From Arthrobacter sp. B3I4 (GTDB lineage Bacteria > Actinomycetota > Actinomycetes > Actinomycetales > Micrococcaceae), in assembly GCF_030816855.1 (NCBI RefSeq), contig NZ_JAUSYK010000001.1, positions 434,001 to 498,000 of the forward strand: DNA of 64,000 nucleotides. Reading direction: 5' to 3'. The notes beneath the pieces were generated by a model. That model saw only the letters and a program-made list of their open reading frames with translations, had not been told where the DNA came from and made no database searches. Shown one piece after another: positions 55,611 to 63,452 of this stretch. The stretch's first letter is position 1, and each line of letters begins with the position of its first letter. The position numbers and the translations under genes were made by a program.

Positions 55611-56528
55611 CTACACCCTTTGCGGAAAGACGCCCGCGCCGGCGAGGCCCGAACGCGGAGCCGTTTCCACTTTTGCACAGATCCAGCGCCCCAGCTCGGT
55701 GGCCCGCGCGGGATCGATCGAGGTGTCGAAACCGGCCCGCCCCAGCATCCACGCCAGGTCCTCGGTGGACACATTGCCCGCGGCGCCCGGGGCGAAAGGG
55801 CAGCCGCCGAGTCCGCCGACGGCGCTGTCAAAAACGGTCACCCCTGCCGCCATGGCCGCGTAGGTATTGGCCAGGGCGGTGTGGCGCGTCTCGTGCAAAT
55901 GTGCGCGCAGCTGAAGATCCGTTTCTGCCCGCAGTGCAGCGAAGACCTCGCCGACCTGCCACGGAACGGCGCACCCGATGGTATCCGCCAGCGCCACCTC
56001 CGCCAGTGCCGCCCGCTGCAGGGCACTGCCGACTACCGACAGCGCCTGCTCGCCCGGTACGTCGCCTTGGTAGGGGCAGCCAAACGCGACCGCGGCCGTG
56101 ACTGTGAGCGGAATGGAAGCCGCCGCCGCGATCGACGAGACCTCCTCCAGCGAATCAAGTGCCGCCGCCACGGTGGTGTTCTGGTTTGCCTTCGCGAAGG
56201 CATCCGTCACCGGCAACACGTAGTTCATCTCATCGACGCCAGCATCGACGGCCCGGACGGCACCCCTGGTATTGAGCACCAAACCTATGTAGCTGGCCCC
56301 GGCATCCCGCGGCACACCGGCCATGACCGCCTCCGCGTCGGCCATCTGCGGAACCTTCTTCGGGTTCACGAAGCTGACCGCTTCAATCCGTCGCACGCCT
56401 AGAGACACCAGCTCATTGATCAGCTTCAGCTTGTCCTGGGTATGGACAGGCACTTTCTCATTCTGCAGCCCGTCCCGGGGACTGACGTCCACGATGGAAA
56501 CAGATGGTGCCGGTTGTGTCTGTTCCAT
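55611..56528 (-). CDS. Hydroxymethylglutaryl-CoA lyase-like enzyme
   Basis: 305 residues, DRE-TIM metallolyase. Arg18-Asp19 (SPRDGLQNE), metal-binding His210/His212, and Cys243 in GLGGCPFAPGAAGN match HMG-CoA lyase. The usual HxHDTYG reads HLHETRH here, so Glu replaces Asp and the following residues differ. It cleaves HMG-CoA to acetyl-CoA and acetoacetate, or a related 3-hydroxyacyl-CoA. It overlaps the CoA-transferase stop by one base (TGATG), which points to action on that enzyme's product. Confidence 0.88.
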   Translation of the reverse strand: MEQTQPAPSVSIVDVSPRDGLQNEKVPVHTQDKLKLINELVSLGVRRIEAVSFVNPKKVPQMADAEAVMAGVPRDAGASYIGLVLNTRGAVRAVDAGVDEMNYVLPVTDAFAKANQNTTVAAALDSLEEVSSIAAAASIPLTVTAAVAFGCPYQGDVPGEQALSVVGSALQRAALAEVALADTIGCAVPWQVGEVFAALRAETDLQLRAHLHETRHTALANTYAAMAAGVTVFDSAVGGLGGCPFAPGAAGNVSTEDLAWMLGRAGFDTSIDPARATELGRWICAKVETAPRSGLAGAGVFPQRV

Positions 56529-57799
56529 CAGATCGCTCCTTCTTCCTTGGCGTTCCTAAGTTCCTCCCCGGAAAGTCCCAGCAGGTTCCCGTAGACGGCT
56601 TGGTTATGGGATCCCGGCGTCAAGGGCCCGTTCCAGCCAATACCCCCCGCGCTGCGCGTCAAACGGGGAACAATTCCGGGCTGAACCACAGTGCCTAGTT
56701 CCTCGTCCGGAACTTCCACCAGCATTCCCCGCGCCCGCAACTGGGGGTCGGCAAAAATGTCTTCGATGCTGCTGACCGGGCTGTTCGGAACGGCATGCCG
56801 GTCCAGGAGCCCGGTCAGCTCGGCGTCGGTGTAACCTGCCGCCCACTCTGCGATCAGGGATTCCAGTTCATCCTGGTTGGCACCCCGGGCTGTGTGGTTG
56901 CCAAAGCGCGCGTCCGTGGCCAGTTCCGGGCGGCCCATGGCCGCGGCCAGCCGCACGAAGACCGAATCCTGGTTCGCTGCTATCACAACCCACTTGCCGT
57001 CGCTGGAGCGGAAGATGTTCGACGGCGCGATCCCCTTCAGCCCCGATCCGCTCGGGCCCGGAACAATGCCTGCCGCCGCATAGTCAGGGACCGCACTCTC
57101 CAGAAGGGAAAAACATGCTTCCACGAGCGATACGTCCACCACCTGTCCGGTTCCGCCTTTCGCGTCCCGCCAGTACAGGGCCAGCAATATCCCCTGCAGG
57201 GCGTAGAGCGAAGCCAGACTGTCGCCCAGCGAGATGCCGGTGCGCGGCGGCGCCTGATCCGGGTAGCCGTTGAGGTAGCGCAGCCCTCCCCTGGCCTCGG
57301 CCACTGACGCATACCCTGGCTTTTGAGCGTCAGGACCGGTCTGCCCGTAGCCGGAAACCCGGGCGATGATGAGTCCGGGATTGATTTTCCACAGCTCCTC
57401 GGGGGCCAGTCCCAGGTTTTCCAGCGTTCCGGGACGGAAGTTCTCCAGGAGTACATCCGCTTCCCGGCACAGCTGAAGGAACAGTTCCCGCCCGCGCGCT
57501 GCCTTCAAATCCAGCGTGACGCACTTCTTCCCGCGGGACTGCACGGACCACCACAACGTGTGCCCATGAACCTGCGCCCTGCCCCATTCCCGCATCGGAT
57601 CCGGCCGGCTTGGTGACTCGATTTTGATGACTTCTGCACCGAAGTCGGCCAGTTGCCGGCCGGCAAAGGGTCCGGCGATCAGGGACCCGAGCTCGAGCAC
57701 CCGCACACCGGCAAGGGGCCCGGCGGCGGGGGAAGACTCGACGTCGGCTGAGGCACTTGCCGCACCGCCTCGCGTGGGGCTCTCGGATAGGTTCACCAT
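56528..57799 (-). CDS. Class III (CaiB/BaiF) CoA-transferase
   Basis: 423 residues. GVRVLELGSLIAGPFAGRQLADFGAEVIKIE starts the fold; the catalytic Asp is probably in RTGISLGDSLASL, and QVVDVSLVEA follows. ATG 57799 follows AGGAG nine bases upstream. It would transfer CoA to a carboxylic acid, consistent with activation of an imported dicarboxylate before cleavage by the lyase. It lies downstream of an IclR gene and a paired operator. Confidence 0.9.
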   Translation of the reverse strand: MVNLSESPTRGGAASASADVESSPAAGPLAGVRVLELGSLIAGPFAGRQLADFGAEVIKIESPSRPDPMREWGRAQVHGHTLWWSVQSRGKKCVTLDLKAARGRELFLQLCREADVLLENFRPGTLENLGLAPEELWKINPGLIIARVSGYGQTGPDAQKPGYASVAEARGGLRYLNGYPDQAPPRTGISLGDSLASLYALQGILLALYWRDAKGGTGQVVDVSLVEACFSLLESAVPDYAAAGIVPGPSGSGLKGIAPSNIFRSSDGKWVVIAANQDSVFVRLAAAMGRPELATDARFGNHTARGANQDELESLIAEWAAGYTDAELTGLLDRHAVPNSPVSSIEDIFADPQLRARGMLVEVPDEELGTVVQPGIVPRLTRSAGGIGWNGPLTPGSHNQAVYGNLLGLSGEELRNAKEEGAI

Positions 57800-57899
57800 G
57801 GCTGGGACTCCTGTTCTACCGTCGCCGAGCACGCGGCGCAGATCGGCCGGTGCTCTAGCGGAGCCTATTGAGCGGCGATTCTTCCCCGCTAGGCCATTT

Positions 57900-57927
57900 C
57901 ACATTGTGGACCTAAATCCACGATGTG
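57900..57927. promoter_or_regulatory. IclR-type operator before the CoA-transferase gene
   Basis: CACATTGTGGA, six bases, TCCACGATGTG: inverted 11-bp arms with one mismatch. It overlaps the end of the IclR gene and lies about 100 bases before the CoA-transferase start. CCACGATGTGG recurs at 58834-58844 before the importer. Confidence 0.7.
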
Positions 57928-58709
57928 GGTACGGCTTCCTGAGGAATGGTCCCGCCGATCACCCGCGTGGACTCCTCGGCCGCCGCTAGGACCGGCTCCA
58001 CCCAGGACGCGCAGACGTCGTATGGCATTCGCAGTGTCGGCCCCATAACAGTGAGGGCGCCGTAGAGCTCGCCCTGAGGCCCAAAAATCGGTGCCGAAAT
58101 TCCGCTCGCACCGGAAACCCGCTCCCCGGTGGTGATGGCGAAACCGTCCGCACGGGTTTTTGCGACAGCCGCCTCGAGGTTCGCGGCGTCGGTGATCGTC
58201 TGGGCAGTGAGCGAGTGCAGCCCGGACCGGTAGATCTGATCGGCGACCTCGGGTGTCCAGGCGAGGAGGACACGCCCCGCGGCGCCCACGTGGAGGGGCA
58301 TGATTTCGCCGACCTGAACCACCCTGCGCAGCATTCGCCGGGTCTCGGAAAGCGCAATGCACACGCGCTTTCCTTGGGATTCGCGGAAGATACATGCCGT
58401 TTCACCCAGCTCATCTCGCAGTCGCCGCAACACCGGGCTGAGCAGTTCGAGGTAGTCGAGGCCCTGGATAGCCGGCGCTGCCCAGTGGGCCATCCGGACG
58501 CCGACACGGAACTTGTCGCCGTGTCGGTCCAGAATGCCCTCCTGGACCATGTTGGCCAGCAGTCGCTGCACGGTGGAATGCGGCATGCCGGTCGCGGCGC
58601 GGAGTTCGGCAAGCGAAAGCTCCGGCTGGGCGAGCGAAAAAGCATCGAGGATGGAGGTGATTTTTCGAAGGACCAGCAACGGCGTAGTCGACGACTCGGA
58701 GGGGGTCAT
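57912..58709 (-). CDS. IclR-family regulator of the organic-acid module
   Basis: 265 residues. The winged helix is ITSILDAFSLAQPELSLAELRAATGMPHSTVQRLLANMVQEGIL; the effector domain includes ETACIFRESQGKRVCIALSETRRMLR. ATG 58709 was taken as the start; the frame extends 69 bases into the promoter region. It lies between the CoA-transferase/lyase pair and the divergent importer, with matching sites beside both. Confidence 0.9.
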   Translation of the reverse strand: MTPSESSTTPLLVLRKITSILDAFSLAQPELSLAELRAATGMPHSTVQRLLANMVQEGILDRHGDKFRVGVRMAHWAAPAIQGLDYLELLSPVLRRLRDELGETACIFRESQGKRVCIALSETRRMLRRVVQVGEIMPLHVGAAGRVLLAWTPEVADQIYRSGLHSLTAQTITDAANLEAAVAKTRADGFAITTGERVSGASGISAPIFGPQGELYGALTVMGPTLRMPYDVCASWVEPVLAAAEESTRVIGGTIPQEAVPTSWI

Positions 58710-58780
58710 AGTGAAAGTGTATGGGGCCGCCCACGTGAAAGTGCCCCCGTTTCGGACCCAACGATCCGATCGGGACAACG

Positions 58781-58809
58781 TTGAGTGTGACGGGGCTTAC
58801 TGTTAGCAT
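58781..58809 (+). promoter_or_regulatory. Promoter of the importer operon
   Basis: TTGAGT (58781-58786), 17 bases, TAGCAT (58804-58809). The predicted start falls at the beginning of the adjacent operator (58814-58844), so a bound repressor would block initiation. Confidence 0.6.
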
Positions 58810-58813
58810 CAGG

Positions 58814-58844
58814 TCCACATCATGATGGTCAACCCACGATGTGG
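58814..58844. promoter_or_regulatory. IclR-type operator before the importer operon
   Basis: Inverted half-sites: TCCACATCATG at 58814-58824 and CCACGATGTGG at 58834-58844. The second is identical to bases 57918-57928 before the CoA-transferase gene. Confidence 0.7.
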
Positions 58845-58963
58845 CAATAAATTCCCGGGACGTCAGAGCAGACGTAGCGGGAGTGGAGACGGCACACACC
58901 AGAGCCGGCCCGGTAAGGATCAGCAGCGGAAACGATCGGCCAGCGTCGGCCGGGAAGAGTGCG

Positions 58964-59806
58964 ATGATGCCAGCTGCAGAGGCAGACACGTCAAGGTACG
59001 CGGTGGAGCTCACCGGGTGCACCAAACAATTTCCGATGCCCGGGGGTGAAATTTACTTCGCCGTCCGCGACATCAACCTTAAAGTCGAGCCGGGACGGTT
59101 TGTTTCGATTGTCGGCCCCACGGGGTCCGGCAAGTCGACCATCCTTAACATGGCGGCGGGCCTGCTGAACCCCAGCGTTGGGGAAGTGAAGAGCTTCGGG
59201 GAACCGGTCAGCGGAGTAAACCGGCGGGCCTCCTACATGTTTCAGCAGGATCCGCTTCTCCCCTGGAAGACCGTAATCGACAATGTGAGCCTCGGCCTCA
59301 CCATGGCCGGCGTGTCAAAGGCGGACGCCCATTCAGAGGCGCGGCGGTGGCTTGAAAAAGTGGGGCTTAAGAACTTCGCCGACCGCTACCCCCACCAGCT
59401 CAGCGGGGGTATGCGCAAACGGACCGCCATCGCCCAGGCGTGGATCGTCAACCCGGACGTCCTGCTGATGGACGAACCGTTTTCCGCCCTCGACGTTCAG
59501 ACCCGCCAAATTATGGAGAACGAACTCTTGCAGCTGTGGCAGGAATCGGGAAAGGCCGTTGTCTTCATCACCCATGACCTGGACGAAGCCATCGCACTGT
59601 CGGATGAGGTGGTGATCCTCGGGGCAGGGCCCGGAAGCACTGTTGTGGGAAGTTACGAGATCGACATCCCGCGGCCCCGCGACCTCCTCGATATCCGCGA
59701 CGACCCGCAGTTCGTGTCCCTGCACCGTGAGATCTGGGGCAGGTTGAAGGTTGAAGTCTCCAAGACCTACGAAAACGCCATGGCCGAGGAAGGTGACGTC
59801 GCGTGA
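58964..59806 (+). CDS. ABC importer ATP-binding protein (SsuB/TauB type)
   Basis: 280 residues from ATG 58964 (a second ATG follows at once; GGGAAGAG lies upstream). Walker A GPTGSGKST (residues 51-59), Q-loop FQQDPLLPWKT, signature LSGGMRKRTAIAQA (Lys and Thr at positions usually Gln and Val), Walker B VLLMDEPFSALD, H-loop FITHD. Energises uptake by the permease and lipoprotein encoded next. GTGA overlap with the permease gene. Confidence 0.92.
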   Translation: MMPAAEADTSRYAVELTGCTKQFPMPGGEIYFAVRDINLKVEPGRFVSIVGPTGSGKSTILNMAAGLLNPSVGEVKSFGEPVSGVNRRASYMFQQDPLLPWKTVIDNVSLGLTMAGVSKADAHSEARRWLEKVGLKNFADRYPHQLSGGMRKRTAIAQAWIVNPDVLLMDEPFSALDVQTRQIMENELLQLWQESGKAVVFITHDLDEAIALSDEVVILGAGPGSTVVGSYEIDIPRPRDLLDIRDDPQFVSLHREIWGRLKVEVSKTYENAMAEEGDVA

Positions 59807-60645
59807 CTCTTTTGGAATCGAACAAGAACGGGCTCTCCGCGGCGCTGGAGGGCGGCAGCCGCCGTCGTACCAGAACTGAGATGTCCCCGCTGGTGATGCG
59901 GGGCACCCAGCTGCTGCTCACCATTGTGGTCCTGGGCGCGTGGGAGCTGTCTGTCCGCGCCGGAGTGGTGGACGAATTCTTCTTTCCGCGTCCCACCGAA
60001 ATCTTCCAGACAGTCTGGCTGTGGGTCTCCACGGGGTTTGTCTTCCCGCATCTGTGGATCACCATGCAGGAGGCGATCCTCGCCTTCCTCGTTGGAGCCG
60101 CCGTCGGGCTGCTCCTGGGCTTCGTGCTGGCCCGGGTACGCTTCCTGGAGCGCCTGCTGGACCCGTTCCTGCAGATGTTCAACGCCCTCCCCCGCGTGGT
60201 TCTTGCGCCCATCTTCCTGCTGTGGTTCGGACTGGGCATCTGGTCCAAAGTCGCCTTCGGCTTCACCCTTGTGTTCTTCATCGTCTTCTTCAACACCCTC
60301 GAAGGCGTCAAGAGCGTTGACCGCGTACTCGTGGACAATGCGCGGATGTTGGGGGCGTCCGAGAAGCAGCTGCTGCGCCATGTGTTCATCCCCAGCGCCC
60401 TCACCTGGATCTTCTCCAGCCTGCACATCAGCGTCGGATTCGCCATCACGGGCGCAGTGGTCGGTGAATACCTCGGCGCCTCGGCCGGTGTCGGTTACGC
60501 CATCGCCCAGGCCCAGGGCGTCTTCGACACCAAAGGCGTCTTCGCCGGGATGTTCATTCTGATGATCGTGGTGCTCATCATCGATCTCCTCGTCAACCGC
60601 CTGGAACGACACCTGCTTCGTTGGCGTCCCGTCCAGTCCTCCTAG
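59803..60645 (+). CDS. ABC importer permease (SsuC/TauC type)
   Basis: 280 residues with about six spans. The EAA-like loop VDRVLVDNARMLGASEKQLLRHVFIPSALTWIF is typical of the nitrate/sulfonate/taurine permease family. GTG start overlapping the ATPase stop. Family members import sulfonates, nitrate, thiamin precursors or aromatic and dicarboxylic acids. Confidence 0.9.
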   Translation: MTLLESNKNGLSAALEGGSRRRTRTEMSPLVMRGTQLLLTIVVLGAWELSVRAGVVDEFFFPRPTEIFQTVWLWVSTGFVFPHLWITMQEAILAFLVGAAVGLLLGFVLARVRFLERLLDPFLQMFNALPRVVLAPIFLLWFGLGIWSKVAFGFTLVFFIVFFNTLEGVKSVDRVLVDNARMLGASEKQLLRHVFIPSALTWIFSSLHISVGFAITGAVVGEYLGASAGVGYAIAQAQGVFDTKGVFAGMFILMIVVLIIDLLVNRLERHLLRWRPVQSS

Positions 60646-60683
60646 CCAGCCAACCCGCCATTACCCCTCAGAAGGGACCTCAG

Positions 60684-61763
60684 ATGACACAGCATGAAAA
60701 CCGGGCCAGGCGCCGGAGCATCTTCCGCCCGGTCACCCTTGTCGCCGCAATTGCTCTTGCCCTTTCCGCCTGCGGCACGCCGTCGGCCGCGCCCCCGGGT
60801 CAGTCCGGCAGCGCCGCAGCCGGCGGCGGCAGCAGTTCCAAGGTGACCATCGGCGTCGGCGGTCAGACTCTGCTGACCTACCTGCCGACGACGCTCGCGC
60901 AGGAACTCGGCTACTACAAGGACGAGGGCGTGACGGTCGAGCTTCAGGACCTGCAGGGCGGCTCCAAGGCGCTGACGGCGATGGTTGGCGGCAGCACCAA
61001 CGTGACCAGCGGGTACTACGAGCACACCATCCAGATGCAGGCCAAGAACCAGAAGATCAAAGCGTTTGTGGACATGGGAAGGTCCTCCGGGCTGGTGCTG
61101 CTGGTCGCGCCGAAGAATGAGGGCAAAATCAAGACCCTCGCCGACCTCAAGGGCAAGAACGTGGGCGTCACCGCCCCCGGGTCCTCAACCGACATGTTCA
61201 TCAAATACCTCCTTTCAAAGAACGGCCTGCAGACGACGGACGCAGCTGTGTCAGCCATCGGTGCAGGCTCCTCCGCCGTGGCGGCCGTGGAACAGGGCCA
61301 GGTTGACGCCGCCGTCATGCTGGAACCGGATGTCTCGGTCTTGAGCAAGCGGATCGGCCACGATCCGGTCATCATCGAAGACGTCCGTTCCGCCGACGGA
61401 CTCAAGGAAGTTTTCGAGACGGACGCCTGGCCGTCTTCGAGTCTTTACGCCAAGACGGAGTGGCTGGACGCCAACAAGGAAACCGCCGGCAAGCTCGCCA
61501 AGGCCATCAAGCGGACCCTGGAATTCATCGCCGGACACTCCGGGGAGGAGATCGCGGCCAAGATGCCTGAGAGCTACTCCGGGGGCGACAAGGCCCTTTA
61601 CGCCAAGGTGATTGAGGACTTGAAGAAGACGCTGAGCAAGGACGGCGCCTTCACCGAAGACGGAGTCCAGGCGGTGCTGAAGACACAGCAGGTGGCCAAT
61701 CCGGAAGTCGGTAACAAGGACATCAAGCTGTCGGAAACGTACACGAACGAGTTCGTGAAGTAG
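60684..61763 (+). CDS. NMT1/SsuA-type substrate-binding lipoprotein
   Basis: 359 residues. The lipobox is ALALSAC with Cys30, then a Gly/Ser linker. The mature part has the family pattern KVTIGVGGQTLLTYLPTTLAQELGYYKDEGV and GGSKALTAMVGGSTNVTSGYYEHT. ATG 60684 follows GAAGGGA. Binds the imported acid outside the membrane; substrate unknown, but the CoA-transferase and lyase suggest a carboxylate. Confidence 0.9.
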   Translation: MTQHENRARRRSIFRPVTLVAAIALALSACGTPSAAPPGQSGSAAAGGGSSSKVTIGVGGQTLLTYLPTTLAQELGYYKDEGVTVELQDLQGGSKALTAMVGGSTNVTSGYYEHTIQMQAKNQKIKAFVDMGRSSGLVLLVAPKNEGKIKTLADLKGKNVGVTAPGSSTDMFIKYLLSKNGLQTTDAAVSAIGAGSSAVAAVEQGQVDAAVMLEPDVSVLSKRIGHDPVIIEDVRSADGLKEVFETDAWPSSSLYAKTEWLDANKETAGKLAKAIKRTLEFIAGHSGEEIAAKMPESYSGGDKALYAKVIEDLKKTLSKDGAFTEDGVQAVLKTQQVANPEVGNKDIKLSETYTNEFVK

Positions 61764-61780
61764 AACCCCTTAGCCCCATC

Positions 61781-61816
61781 GAGGGCCCGCTGTCCGGCTA
61801 CGGACGGCGGGCCCTC
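61781..61816. terminator. Terminator after the importer operon
   Basis: GAGGGCCCGCTGTCCG and CGGACGGCGGGCCCTC pair with one mismatch around GCTA. It lies 18 bases after the binding-protein stop, between convergent genes. Confidence 0.75.
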
Positions 61817-61860
61817 TCGCGTTCTGCCCGACGGCGGCAGGTGTCGTCGCCCGACGACTG

Positions 61861-62517
61861 CTAGGGGCCGCTCGGCTTCCCGTCATCCGGCTCGCCCTCG
61901 TCCCGGCGCCGGAAGTCCCCGGGCCAGTCAGACCGACGGATCCGCCGCAGTTCCTCGACCGGCCCAAGATGGCCCCACTCATCACGGCCGAGCCGCGCCA
62001 GGGGGCCAAGCAAATCAATCCGGGGATGGTTTCCTTCCAGGACGTCCGCCGAGACCGCTGCGTGGGTAACCTCGCCGAAGACCAGGACACAGTCACCCAT
62101 GGCCAGGGTGGAATGCAGCCGGCATTCCAGGGCCACCGGGGATTCCGCTACCCGAGGCACGCTGACCGTCACGCTGGCTTCCCGGGTGAGACCTGCGGCG
62201 TCAAACTCGCTGACCTCCGGCGGGAAATTCGTGCCGGTCGCGTTGACCTCGGCGAGGAAATCAGCGGGCGCGAGACTCACCACAAATTCCCCCCGCTCGT
62301 TGATGTTCCGCAGCGTATCCTTCCGGCCCACCGAGGTGAACTGGATGATCGGCGGCGTCACCGACGCGACAGTAAAGAAGGAATGCGGAGCCAGATTGTC
62401 CACGCCGCCCGCTGAGGTGCTGGACACCCACGCGATGGGCCGGGGAACGATAACCGCCGTCAGCAGGCGGTAGAACTCCGCGGAGGACAGGTCCGCCGGG
62501 CTGAAATCCTTGCGCAT
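61861..62517 (-). CDS. Flavin reductase family protein
   Basis: 218 residues of the DIM6/NTAB flavin-reductase fold: LLTAVIVPRPIAWVSSTSAGGVDNLAPHSFFTVASVTPPIIQFTSVG binds FMN. A charged C-terminal tail (RRRDEGEPDDGKPSG) is unusual. It may supply reduced flavin to an oxygenase or act by itself; no partner is adjacent. Confidence 0.85.
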   Translation of the reverse strand: MRKDFSPADLSSAEFYRLLTAVIVPRPIAWVSSTSAGGVDNLAPHSFFTVASVTPPIIQFTSVGRKDTLRNINERGEFVVSLAPADFLAEVNATGTNFPPEVSEFDAAGLTREASVTVSVPRVAESPVALECRLHSTLAMGDCVLVFGEVTHAAVSADVLEGNHPRIDLLGPLARLGRDEWGHLGPVEELRRIRRSDWPGDFRRRDEGEPDDGKPSGP

Positions 62518-62583
62518 GCTCCCAGCCTAGCGGCGTGCCCGGTGGACAGTTCCGCACGAACAGGCCCGAGCGGCTTGATACAC

Positions 62584-63333
62584 CTAGCGGGCGGACCAGC
62601 CGCCGTCCATGGTGTAGCTCGCGCCGGTGACCATGCCGGCGTCGTCCGAGGCCAGCCACGCCACCAGCGAGGCGACCTCCTCCGGCTCGACCAGGCGCTT
62701 CACAGCCGCCTCGGTGAGCATGATCTTGGCGAGCACCTCGGACTCCGGGATGCCGTGCACCTTGGCCTGGTCGGCGATCTGCGACTCCACGAGCGGCGTG
62801 CGGACGTACCCGGGGTTAATGCAATTGGAAGTAACACCGTGGGCGCCGCCTTCCAGCGCCGTCACCTTGCTCAGCCCTTCCAGGCCGTGCTTGGCCGAGA
62901 CGTAGGCACTCTTGAACGGCGAGGCGCGTAGACCGTGCACCGATGACAGGTTGATGATCCGGCCGAAATTGTTCGCGTACATGTGCGGCAGCGCAGCACG
63001 GATCAGCAGGAACGGCGCTTCCAGCATGAGCGTGATGATCCGGCGGAAATCGGCCGGATCGAAGTCCTCGATCGGGCTGATGCGCTGGATCCCTGCGTTG
63101 TTGACCAGGATGTCGCAGTCCAGGGTCAGCGTCTGCAGCGCTTCGACGTCGAGCAGGTTCACGCCCCAGGCGGTGCCCCCCACTTCGTCGGCAAGGGTAC
63201 GGGCGGCGGCTTCGTCGACGTCGGCCACCACAACCTTCGCGCCCCTTGCGGCGAGCGCACGAACGCTGGCAGCGCCGATGCCGCCCGCGCCGCCGGTGAC
63301 CAGTGCCTTGCGGCCGTTGAGCGAGTTTTCCAT
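62584..63333 (-). CDS. bdhA: 3-hydroxybutyrate dehydrogenase
   Basis: 249 residues, short-chain dehydrogenase. Motifs: TGGAGGIG cofactor loop, NNAGI, catalytic Ser (NLSSVHGL), YVSAK with Tyr/Lys, and the NPGYVRTPLVESQI region characteristic of 3-hydroxybutyrate dehydrogenases. It interconverts 3-hydroxybutyrate and acetoacetate with NAD. Divergent from a LysR gene. Acetoacetate from this enzyme or the lyase could enter the CoA-transferase/thiolase pair at the window start. Confidence 0.9.
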   Translation of the reverse strand: MENSLNGRKALVTGGAGGIGAASVRALAARGAKVVVADVDEAAARTLADEVGGTAWGVNLLDVEALQTLTLDCDILVNNAGIQRISPIEDFDPADFRRIITLMLEAPFLLIRAALPHMYANNFGRIINLSSVHGLRASPFKSAYVSAKHGLEGLSKVTALEGGAHGVTSNCINPGYVRTPLVESQIADQAKVHGIPESEVLAKIMLTEAAVKRLVEPEEVASLVAWLASDDAGMVTGASYTMDGGWSAR

Positions 63334-63435
63334 ATACCCAGCCTTCCAGTTCAGAGAGTTTGCCACCGTGGTATGGGCTCCGTTGAGTATGGCCGCAGAT
63401 TCCCGGCCGCTCAATGGTCAAAAGGGCACGATGTG

Positions 63436-63451
63436 TGTGCAGAATTGCACA
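63436..63451. promoter_or_regulatory. Palindromic operator in the bdhA/LysR divergent promoter
   Basis: TGTGCA-GAAT-TGCACA is a perfect 6+4+6 palindrome ending one base before the LysR ATG. It fits the T-N11-A rule of LysR recognition sites and suggests autoregulation and control of bdhA. Confidence 0.6.
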
Positions 63452-63452
63452 T

